From Roseivirga pacifica (GTDB taxonomy: Bacteria > Bacteroidota > Bacteroidia > Cytophagales > Cyclobacteriaceae), in contig NZ_FOIR01000001.1 of NCBI RefSeq assembly GCF_900111145.1, forward strand, positions 1,681,501 through 1,745,500: a stretch of 64,000 bases of DNA, in the 5' to 3' direction. The notes under the pieces were generated by a model. The model saw nothing but the letters and a program-made list of their open reading frames with translations, searched no databases and was not told the DNA's origin. This document shows, piece after piece, positions 43,828 to 51,407 of this stretch; the stretch's first letter is position 1, and the number at the start of each line of letters is the position of its first letter. Both the position numbers and the translations under genes were made by a program.

Positions 43828-45356
43828 AACTCCTCAATTTTGTCTAAGTAAAGAGCTGCTTGTTCAAGTATTTGGTTTTGATCTTTTGCAGAATTTTTAT
43901 CCCAAACTCTGTAAATCATACTCATGCGAGGGTTTTTTGAAAGCTTGGTACGATGCTGATCTATGAAATTCCAATAGAGACTATTGAAGGGACAGGATCC
44001 TTCGCCCGTTTTTGCCTTGTAGTTGTAATGGCACTGTTCACAGTAGTGACTCATTTTGTGCATATAGTTGGCCGAAGAGACATAAGGTTTGGTAGCTACT
44101 ATACCACCATCGGCATACTGGCTCATACCTCTGGTGTTGGTAATTTCTACCCATTCAATGGCATCTATATAAATACCTAAATACCACTGGTCAACTTCAT
44201 CGGGATGAATACCTGCGAGCAATGCGAAGTTTCCTGTTACCATTAATCGCTGTATGTGATGTGCATAGGTATGCTCGAGCGACTGCTGGATGCTGTGCGA
44301 AAGGCACTTCATTTTTGTTTGGCCGTTCCAAAACCAAGAGGGGAGGGCACGATTGTTCGCGAAGTAATTTTCACGAGAATACTCAGGCATGTGCATCCAG
44401 TAGATTCCGCGCATATATTCGCGCCAACCTAGTATTTGGCGAATAAAACCTTCGGCTGATGATAGTGGAATGACTTCCTGATGATTTCGCCAATATGTTT
44501 CTACAGCTTCAATTACTTCCTTTGTTGAGATGAGCTTTATGTTGAGCGCAAAGGAAAGCCTGGAGTGAAAAAGTGACCAACCTTTGGTGGTTAAGGCATC
44601 CTGATATGTGCCAAAGTCTTTTAGCAGGTTTTTGCAGAAATATTCGAGTAAATCGAGCGCCTCTTCCCTTGTTGTAGGCCAAATGAAGTTCTCTTGAGCT
44701 ACCGAGCCAATCGATTTAATTCCTCTCGATTCAAGTAGGTTTACTAAGTCATTTACCTTTTTAGCATAAGTTTTTGGTGGTGGAACCTGAGTGTTTTTAG
44801 GCATTTTGTTGCGGTTTTTATGGTCGTAATTCCACTTGCCGCCTTCGGGTTCGCCATTGTCCATGAGCACATCATGCTTTTTGCGCATCATTCGGTAAAA
44901 GGGTTCCATCAGAAGTTGTTTCTTTCCCCCGAAGAAGCGCTCTAATTCGTTTCGTTCGGTTAGAAAATGTTCGGTGTCGAATACTGATGTTTCGATGGAT
45001 AGGTCTTTGCAAAATTCACAGAGTTGCTTGTCTAACCGGTACTCGTCTGGCAATTGGTATTCGAACCTTTCAATGTTGTGCTCCTCAATTAAGTTTCTTA
45101 GGTTTTTGGTTAGCTTCTGTTGGTTCTCCTTTTCATCCAGTTTTAGATAAATCACTTGGTGCCCTTTGTTTTCGAGCATGCCGGCAAAACTTCGCATGGC
45201 CAAAAAGAAGCCGATGATTTTTTGAATATGGTGTGTGGTATAGTTGAGCTCTTGCTCCATTTCCATCAACACGTATATATGTTGAGGGTCTGTCTTTTTA
45301 AACCAAGAATGGTTTTGGTTCAACTGATCACCAAGAAGGAGTCTGAGCGTTTTCAT
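43824..45356 (-). CDS. iron-sulfur photolyase (FeS-BCP, (6-4) photolyase type)
   Basis: 510 residues. It begins with the family's [16 protein letters not shown] and has a C-terminal FAD domain with Cys351 (MKCLSHSIQ), Cys439 and Cys442 (CEQC) and Cys455 (SCPFNSLYW), which match one for one the four [4Fe-4S] ligands of Agrobacterium PhrB (350, 438, 441, 454). Such enzymes repair (6-4) photoproducts with FAD and a ribolumazine antenna. It overlaps the DUF2256 gene before it and the CRY-DASH gene after it by 4 bases each. Confidence 0.95.
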   Translation of the reverse strand: MKTLRLLLGDQLNQNHSWFKKTDPQHIYVLMEMEQELNYTTHHIQKIIGFFLAMRSFAGMLENKGHQVIYLKLDEKENQQKLTKNLRNLIEEHNIERFEYQLPDEYRLDKQLCEFCKDLSIETSVFDTEHFLTERNELERFFGGKKQLLMEPFYRMMRKKHDVLMDNGEPEGGKWNYDHKNRNKMPKNTQVPPPKTYAKKVNDLVNLLESRGIKSIGSVAQENFIWPTTREEALDLLEYFCKNLLKDFGTYQDALTTKGWSLFHSRLSFALNIKLISTKEVIEAVETYWRNHQEVIPLSSAEGFIRQILGWREYMRGIYWMHMPEYSRENYFANNRALPSWFWNGQTKMKCLSHSIQQSLEHTYAHHIQRLMVTGNFALLAGIHPDEVDQWYLGIYIDAIEWVEITNTRGMSQYADGGIVATKPYVSSANYMHKMSHYCEQCHYNYKAKTGEGSCPFNSLYWNFIDQHRTKLSKNPRMSMIYRVWDKNSAKDQNQILEQAALYLDKIEEL

Positions 45357-45496
45357 GCTTTAATAGTTTGCCTGTTTCCCCTGCATCTATTGCTACAGTA
45401 GCGGACTTCTTCCCAACAGTCTTTCCATTTTTTGCGCCATTCGAATGGCCTGTTGCAGACAATGCAAATTTTAGTCGGCAGGTGTCCTTTTTTCAT
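45353..45496 (-). CDS. DUF2256 small zinc-ribbon protein
   Basis: 47 residues, [20 protein letters not shown] then [20 protein letters not shown] and NRQTIKA. The Cys at 11, 14, 34 and 38 form a CxxC...CxxxC pair of knuckles, with one more Cys at 27, as in DUF2256, a family that is often encoded beside photolyases. The stop overlaps the FeS photolyase start (ATGA), so both are translated together. It is basic and may bind nucleic acid or help the photolyases; that role is unproven. Confidence 0.88.
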   Translation of the reverse strand: MKKGHLPTKICIVCNRPFEWRKKWKDCWEEVRYCSNRCRGNRQTIKA

Positions 45497-45526
45497 TTAG
45501 CTGTAAACAGCTTGTTTAATGAAATG

Positions 45527-46993
45527 TTACTGCATTTTTCGGTTGGGCAGGGTGTGTTTGGCTAATATCTTTTGTCCCTCTTTCTTAACTAAATCCGATT
45601 TTTTGTGCTTCCAAAGTGCTTTTCTGGCATGTTCGGCAGCCTGCTTTATATCTACTAGTGGCTTTAGGACTGATGGCGATATGCCTAAAAGTTGCGCTTC
45701 AATTGGTGGAATGTTCCATGGTTCGTGAATGTATTGTGCAGGAATATTTGCGAGTTCAGGCAGCCATTTTTTAATAAACACGCCATCGGGGTCATGGTCT
45801 TGCCCCTGTTTAATTGGGTTGTAAATTCTAATGGTATTTATCCCAGTTGTTCCGGCTTGCATTTGAAATTGGGTGTAATGAATACCCGGTACAAAGTCTA
45901 AGAATTGAGAGGCCAAATAAACGGCTCCTTCTTTCCAGTGTTGCCATAAATGATGTGTTAGAAAACTGACTAACATGGACCGCATTCTAAAATTGATATA
46001 GCCTGTTTTATGAAGGCAGCGCATGCAAGCATCAACCATGGGGATTCCAGTACGGCCATTCTTCCAAGCTTCAAAAAGTGTTGGGCTGTGCGTTCTATTC
46101 AATTGGTTGTAACCGCGGTTAATGTTTTCAAACTCATAGCGGTCTTCCGACTCGAATTTCTGAACAAAGTGATCGTGCCACTGTAAGCGCGAACCGAAAG
46201 CTGCTAGGTTTCTTAGGTTTTGTTCTGCCTTTTTTGCAGCCATTCTGGCTTGGTAAACTTCCTTCAGGCTAATGTTTCCCCACGCTAAGTAAGGCGAAAT
46301 TCTACTGCAGCCTGTTCGGCTGGCCTCAGGCTTCGAAATGGAACTGTTGTATCTGGCAACTCGCTCGTTGAGAAAGCTCTTGAGATACTTATTCGCATAA
46401 GTTGCACCGCCTGGTTGAAAGTACTCGTTACGCTCTTGGAATACTGGTGGGATACTATTGGCGAAACTAGTGAATGTACTTTTATCTGTTTTTATGGTTT
46501 TAAGTCGACTTAAATCGGGCGTTTGAATATCTTCTTGCATTGATTTGTACCAATTGTCTACCCACGATTGTCTGTTCTTTAGCCCACGAACTACTCCGTT
46601 GTTGGGTGTTTCATGCCAATCAATTCTGTGTTCTTGACAGAATCTATTCACCCACTTGTCAATATTATAAGTCACTTGGAGTCCCGTTTCTTCGTGGGAA
46701 TAAATTGCTTTGATGCCATAGGCCTCGTTTAGCTTTGAAAGTACCTTGGTGAATGGTGCGTGTACAATTTCCAAGTTTTGATTGAATTTGGAGAGTAGTA
46801 CTTGCATGTCGGCAAGAGACTCCCAAACAAACCGCCAGTGACGAATATCATAATGAGGGTTTTTTATTAGATCAGGCTCGAAGCAATATAAGAGCACTAG
46901 TGGAGTTTGAGACTCAATGGCTTGCTTGAGTGGTGCATGATCCCTTAGGCGGAGGTCCCGCTTAAACCAAACAATGGATATCTGCTTTTTCAC
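45527..46993 (-). CDS. photolyase/cryptochrome-family flavoprotein of unusual class
   Basis: 488 residues. The N-terminal photolyase domain is plain (ISIVWFKRDLRLRDHAPLKQ) and the FAD domain has SRISPYLAWGNISLKEVYQA, WHDHFVQKFE, PMVDACMRCLHKTGYINFRM and IYNPIKQGQDHDPDGVFIKKW. Where classic CPD photolyases read NGGWQW..STGTDA, this one reads HYTQFQMQAGTTGINT, so flavin-pocket residues differ. It could be a specialised repair enzyme or a light sensor. It is the first gene of the photolyase operon, 30 bases before DUF2256. Confidence 0.88.
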   Translation of the reverse strand: MKKQISIVWFKRDLRLRDHAPLKQAIESQTPLVLLYCFEPDLIKNPHYDIRHWRFVWESLADMQVLLSKFNQNLEIVHAPFTKVLSKLNEAYGIKAIYSHEETGLQVTYNIDKWVNRFCQEHRIDWHETPNNGVVRGLKNRQSWVDNWYKSMQEDIQTPDLSRLKTIKTDKSTFTSFANSIPPVFQERNEYFQPGGATYANKYLKSFLNERVARYNSSISKPEASRTGCSRISPYLAWGNISLKEVYQARMAAKKAEQNLRNLAAFGSRLQWHDHFVQKFESEDRYEFENINRGYNQLNRTHSPTLFEAWKNGRTGIPMVDACMRCLHKTGYINFRMRSMLVSFLTHHLWQHWKEGAVYLASQFLDFVPGIHYTQFQMQAGTTGINTIRIYNPIKQGQDHDPDGVFIKKWLPELANIPAQYIHEPWNIPPIEAQLLGISPSVLKPLVDIKQAAEHARKALWKHKKSDLVKKEGQKILAKHTLPNRKMQ

Positions 46994-47045
46994 CAGTGGC
47001 TAAAGCAAATATCCATTGTAATTGTTTGGTCTTGTTACCGAAAGT

Positions 47046-48551
47046 TTAATTCAGTGCGCCTTTAATGAATTCGGAAAGATCTTCTTTTACTTTGATTAAT
47101 GAGGCCATATCCGTGTACATCATGTGGCCAGCCTCATAGTACTTCATTGTAATGTTGTCTTTTACAGCTTTTGGTAAACCGAGATGATTTAAAGAATGCT
47201 CCACACCATAAAATACTGTGGCAATATCCAAATAGCCGTTTAGAACCAACATCTTCATATTCGGGTCTTTTGTTAACGCTTCGGCCATATCTGGTCCGGT
47301 GTTAATAGCTGCCATGCTTCCGCCCCAGCCACCATTGCCTGCATGCGACCAATCCCAGTTAAAGCCGGGTCTGCGGCCAGCAGTAATGGTGTACATTTGA
47401 TTTTTGCTCACCCCAAGGTCGTTATGTAGGTAGTGCAAAAAGCCTTGAATATAAGCGGGTGAAATGGCCGAACTCTGCGGGTCGTAGGCTCCGTTTTGTG
47501 CAATGCCATCAAAGCTGTGGCCTATGTATCTAGAATCTAAGCGGCCAACGATCTTATCTTCATCTCTTAAAAATTCTGCAAAGAATTCGCTTGCCGTGAC
47601 TTTTAAGTCGGCTTTCAACCAATAGTCGGCTTTAGTGCCTGTGTAGTTGGCTAGTTTTGTTGCCATGGCTTGTTTGTCAGCACCGCTTATTTGGTCTCCT
47701 TTAAACAAGGCCGGCATATATTCTTCTTCAGTAAAAGTTCTTATTTCCTGTACAAAAGAGTCCATGTTATTCCAATTGCCTTGCACTTTTTTATGGTAGA
47801 AGGCGGTAGCAGCATAAGTAGGGAAGTTTACAATATAAGGAATGTCATCATCTGGAGGGAACATCAATGTTCTTAGGTCGAAAACTGCCGAAACCATGAT
47901 GACGCCATTCATAGCTACTCCTTGGTTTAGCAGCCTATTCATTACGGTAGCATTTCTAAAAGTCCCATAGCTTTCTCCCAGTAAAAACTTAGGGGAATTC
48001 ATTCGGCCTTCATTTATTAAGTATTGAGTAATAAAAAGCGCAATACTTCTACTATCCTGATCAACACCCCAAAAGTCTTTGAATTCTGCCTCCCCGGCAG
48101 GAACACTCAAGCCAGTACCCACAGGGTCGATCATAACCAAGTCTGCTATGTCGAGAATTGAATAGTCGTTATTTACTATCTGGTAAGGGGCTGCTTTGTT
48201 AAAGTTAGGGTCGTCAACGGCAATGCGCTTTGGTCCTAAAAGCCCCATATGCAACCAAAATGATGAAGAGCCAGGGCCACCATTATAAGCAAACATGATT
48301 GGTCGGTCGCTAGCACCTCCTTCTTTAGTATAGCTTGTAAAGCCAAAGTGCGCGATTACTTCGTTGTTTTCATTGCGGAGCGGCATGGTGCCAGCTTTGG
48401 CGGTGTAATTGATGGTTTCTCCATCGATTTTTACAGCGCCTGAAGAGCTAACGGGAGGAGTTGGCCGCTCTATTGGCTTAGGGCTTGTTTCTTGTGCATA
48501 TGTCTGATGAAAAATGACAAATGCGAAAAGGAAGAGTATTCTTTTAAGCAT
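47046..48551 (-). CDS. S10-family serine carboxypeptidase-like protein
   Basis: 501 residues with signal peptide MLKRILFLFAFVIFHQTYAQ. An alpha/beta hydrolase of family S10: the oxyanion region FAYNGGPGSSSFWLHMGLLG, the nucleophile in LLGESYGTFRN, Asp in VLNGYLDIATVF and His in YEAGHMMYTDM. It should act in the periplasm or outside and remove C-terminal residues from peptides. Bacterial members are common in marine Bacteroidota that feed on protein. A short gap separates it from the photolyase operon downstream; no terminator is obvious there. Confidence 0.92.
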   Translation of the reverse strand: MLKRILFLFAFVIFHQTYAQETSPKPIERPTPPVSSSGAVKIDGETINYTAKAGTMPLRNENNEVIAHFGFTSYTKEGGASDRPIMFAYNGGPGSSSFWLHMGLLGPKRIAVDDPNFNKAAPYQIVNNDYSILDIADLVMIDPVGTGLSVPAGEAEFKDFWGVDQDSRSIALFITQYLINEGRMNSPKFLLGESYGTFRNATVMNRLLNQGVAMNGVIMVSAVFDLRTLMFPPDDDIPYIVNFPTYAATAFYHKKVQGNWNNMDSFVQEIRTFTEEEYMPALFKGDQISGADKQAMATKLANYTGTKADYWLKADLKVTASEFFAEFLRDEDKIVGRLDSRYIGHSFDGIAQNGAYDPQSSAISPAYIQGFLHYLHNDLGVSKNQMYTITAGRRPGFNWDWSHAGNGGWGGSMAAINTGPDMAEALTKDPNMKMLVLNGYLDIATVFYGVEHSLNHLGLPKAVKDNITMKYYEAGHMMYTDMASLIKVKEDLSEFIKGALN

Positions 48552-48642
48552 AATAGTTAAGGTTGAATTGTGATAACCTTAAGCTAATCAAAAGATTATA
48601 AAAGTAGAAGGGGCTTTTTTCTAATGGGGTGACAGATTGGCC

Positions 48643-49362
48643 TTAATTAATTTTATTATCTATCAGTTCTATTAATGTTTCTGCTTTACTCTTTAGACTA
48701 TCGTATTTTGAAAGATACGGCTCGTTTAGGTCTGCAGCACGCTGCATAATGGCAATAATGTTGGCGTTGTTAAAGGCTATTTCAACAGCTTTCTGTTCTT
48801 GCCGAGTTAGAGAAGTTCGTCCGCTTTGAAGTCCTTCGGATGCCGAAAAGAAGTTTCTCAGGTCATCTGAGTCGATATTGTAAATCCTATACTCCATGTT
48901 CTCCACAAAGTTGTTAAAGCTTATTTCTTGCTCGTGAATGTCGTTAAAGAGTTGGTAATATTCTAAAAGAGAACTTTCAATTTCTGTTCCTTGCAGGTTG
49001 CTAAAGTAGCCCGAGTTTTTGAGTGCTTCAAATCCTGTCATGTCTAGCCTTAGGTAGCTTTCTCCTAAGATGCTGCTGGTTTCGGTGAATACTTCTAAAG
49101 ACACAGAGTCTTTTAAAAACAGCTCCATATGGCGCTGGCCATTTTTAGCAATTTGTCTTCTGAAGTTGCCGTAAACTTCAATGGCAACCACATCTGATTG
49201 CAGGTTTTTGGAGATGGTAGAAAGGTAACCTGCCAGTTGTCTATTTTCCTTTCTGTTGTCGTTCCAGTTTTGAAAGGCAATGGCTAGGCTTATGCCGATA
49301 AAAATGAGAATGATTTCGCCAATGGCGTAGCGCCAATTAAGTTTCAGTTTGCGTGTTGACAT
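48643..49362 (-). CDS. DUF6090 family protein
   Basis: 239 residues. It opens with LNWRYAIGEIILIFIGISLA and IAFQNWNDNRKENR, the recognisable start of DUF6090: a short cytosolic basic end, one membrane helix (about 12-30), then an external or periplasmic all-helical domain (DVVAIEVYGNFRRQIAKNGQ; LLEYYQLFNDIHEQEI). This family is multiplied in Bacteroidota, without a known function. It stands alone, divergent from the metallophosphoesterase gene. Confidence 0.82.
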   Translation of the reverse strand: MSTRKLKLNWRYAIGEIILIFIGISLAIAFQNWNDNRKENRQLAGYLSTISKNLQSDVVAIEVYGNFRRQIAKNGQRHMELFLKDSVSLEVFTETSSILGESYLRLDMTGFEALKNSGYFSNLQGTEIESSLLEYYQLFNDIHEQEISFNNFVENMEYRIYNIDSDDLRNFFSASEGLQSGRTSLTRQEQKAVEIAFNNANIIAIMQRAADLNEPYLSKYDSLKSKAETLIELIDNKIN

Positions 49363-49499
49363 TTGTGCTTTGGTTGAAGAGCATTCTAAACTAAAACTTT
49401 TCTGCTTAAGTGCTTAGAAATTAGATAATCAAAACTTAATACGCTGATTAGAATTGAGGTTTTTGAGAAAACTAAATTTACCATACATCAACCTTAACT

Positions 49500-51326
49500 A
49501 TGAAAAAGCTACTTTCCATCGCCTTACTTATTGCCACTTTTACGGCAATTGGGCAGCAGGCTACCGTAAAAATTGAGTCTATTACTGGTCCCAAGCCGTA
49601 CACTAGCCTCGACCTAAACAACAATCCCAAAAATTTTCAATTTGCCATTGTAACCGACAGAACGGGAGGGCACAGACCGGGTGTATTTTTAGATGGTGTG
49701 AAGAAACTCAATCTGCTTCAGCCAGAATTTGTAATGAGTGTGGGCGACTTGATTGAGGGCTATACCACTAATGAGGAAAGGCTGGATAGAGAATGGGAAG
49801 AGTTCAATGGATTCATTGATCAGTTGCAAATGCCATTCTTTTATGTGCCGGGCAATCACGATATCACCAATAAGGTGATGGAGGATAAGTGGAAGGAATT
49901 GTATGGCAAAACATATTACTCGTTTGTTTACCAAGATGTACTTTTTATGTGCTTGAATTCGGAGGATAATTACCGAGGGTCGGGCAGGGGAACGATAGGC
50001 AAAGAGCAATATGATTGGATAAAAAAGACTTTGGCCGAAAACCAAGATGTAAAATGGACGATGTTCTTTTTACATCAGCCGCTTTGGGCGCAAGAGGCCG
50101 AAACGCTTATGTGGCCTGAAGTTGAAAAACTTCTAGTAGACAGAGAACACACTGTTTATGCCGGGCACCGCCATGCTTATGTGCAGTATGAGCGCAATAA
50201 TGGTAAATATTACATATTGGCTACCACCGGTGGCGGTAGTTCTTTGCGAGGTCCGGAGTTAGGAGAGTTCGATCATGTGGTTTGGATTACCATGACAGAC
50301 GAGGGGCCAATTATGGCGAACCTTCAATTGGAAGGAATTTGGAGGGAAGACATGGTAACGGATGAGAGCAAAGCTTTTTTCAGCCCAATGGTAAGTAACA
50401 GCCCGCTAAAAATTAGCCCTGTATTGATTGATGGTGGCGAATTTAAAAATGCTGTATTAAAATTGAAGCTGACCAACGACAGCAATGTGCCAATGACGGC
50501 CGACTTGTCTTTCGATTATAACCCTAATTTACTTCCCACATGGGGCAAGCGTAGCATAGAGGTGGCACCCAACTCAGTCGAACTGATAGACGTTGAATTG
50601 GAGTCTTTTAAAACCGATTTGGTAGCCGAGTTTAACAATCTTACTCTTAAAGGGAACTTTGTTTACAAGCCGAGTAATTCACCAGAAGTAAAGGCTGATT
50701 TCAATTATGGTATTCGCCCTGAAAGTTGGTCTGCTATTGCCTCCAAAACGATTCAAGTTGATGGCGACTTGAGTGACTGGGGAAAGCTGAGCAAACAGTC
50801 GGGAGTTGGGAAATCAATCAAGACTGATCCGTTTTCACATCAAGGTAGTAAGGATGCTGCCTTTCAATTTGATGTGGCTTATGACAAGGACTATGTGTAC
50901 CTGGCTGCCAATGTGCAGGATGATGATATTGATGGTGTGCGAAGTGTAAATCCTGCACGCCAAGATGGCTTTCATTTCATTTTAGATGCCAAGGGCATGG
51001 ATAGCGCACAGGCTACTTGGGGCGCTTTGGCTATAAGCACAAGTCCATTGAGCAACGGTAAATTGAACAATGAAGTATTTAGAGCTAACCGCTTACCGGA
51101 AGGCACCAAAGTAGTAACTAAACCAGCCAATAATGGCTATACTGTTGAAGTTGCGATTCCAATAAGCTATGTGATGGAACAACAGGGGGCTAATTGGAAG
51201 TACCTGCGCATTAATGCTTATCAGACCGATTTTGACAAAGATAAAATGCATGAGACGACCATTTATTGGAGGCCGCTTTGGAATAGTGCAGAGAGCTTTG
51301 TTGGCTCAGGCATGTTTAAAAAATAA
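49500..51326 (+). CDS. secreted metallophosphoesterase with C-terminal CBM9-like domain
   Basis: 608 residues. Signal peptide MKKLLSIALLIATFTAIGQ. A calcineurin-like phosphoesterase domain (about 45-265) has AIVTDRTGG, SVGDLIEGY, YVPGNHDI, FFLHQPLW and VYAGHRHAYV, the five metal-binding blocks (the first Asp is in a DRT rather than DxH context). A beta-rich linker (about 300-410) leads to a CBM9-like domain (about 425-608; VDGDLSDWGKL, FDVAYDKDYVYLAANVQDDD). It may cleave phosphate esters on sugars or glycans outside the cell. It is transcribed alone; a hairpin follows. Confidence 0.87.
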   Translation: MKKLLSIALLIATFTAIGQQATVKIESITGPKPYTSLDLNNNPKNFQFAIVTDRTGGHRPGVFLDGVKKLNLLQPEFVMSVGDLIEGYTTNEERLDREWEEFNGFIDQLQMPFFYVPGNHDITNKVMEDKWKELYGKTYYSFVYQDVLFMCLNSEDNYRGSGRGTIGKEQYDWIKKTLAENQDVKWTMFFLHQPLWAQEAETLMWPEVEKLLVDREHTVYAGHRHAYVQYERNNGKYYILATTGGGSSLRGPELGEFDHVVWITMTDEGPIMANLQLEGIWREDMVTDESKAFFSPMVSNSPLKISPVLIDGGEFKNAVLKLKLTNDSNVPMTADLSFDYNPNLLPTWGKRSIEVAPNSVELIDVELESFKTDLVAEFNNLTLKGNFVYKPSNSPEVKADFNYGIRPESWSAIASKTIQVDGDLSDWGKLSKQSGVGKSIKTDPFSHQGSKDAAFQFDVAYDKDYVYLAANVQDDDIDGVRSVNPARQDGFHFILDAKGMDSAQATWGALAISTSPLSNGKLNNEVFRANRLPEGTKVVTKPANNGYTVEVAIPISYVMEQQGANWKYLRINAYQTDFDKDKMHETTIYWRPLWNSAESFVGSGMFKK

Positions 51327-51340
51327 AGGATTTGAAAGTT

Positions 51341-51388
51341 GATTGGAAGATTTGAGTAGTGTCTACTATATGCTCAAATCTTCTAATC
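51341..51388. terminator. terminator-like hairpin between convergent genes
   Basis: GATTGGAAGATTTGAG (51341-51356) pairs with CTCAAATCTTCTAATC (51373-51388), 16 bp with one G-U, with a small inner stem TAGT/ACTA. There is no clear T tract, so it may act partly by RNA stability. Confidence 0.6.
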
Positions 51389-51407
51389 GATTCGCCTTCA
51401 AACAAAA

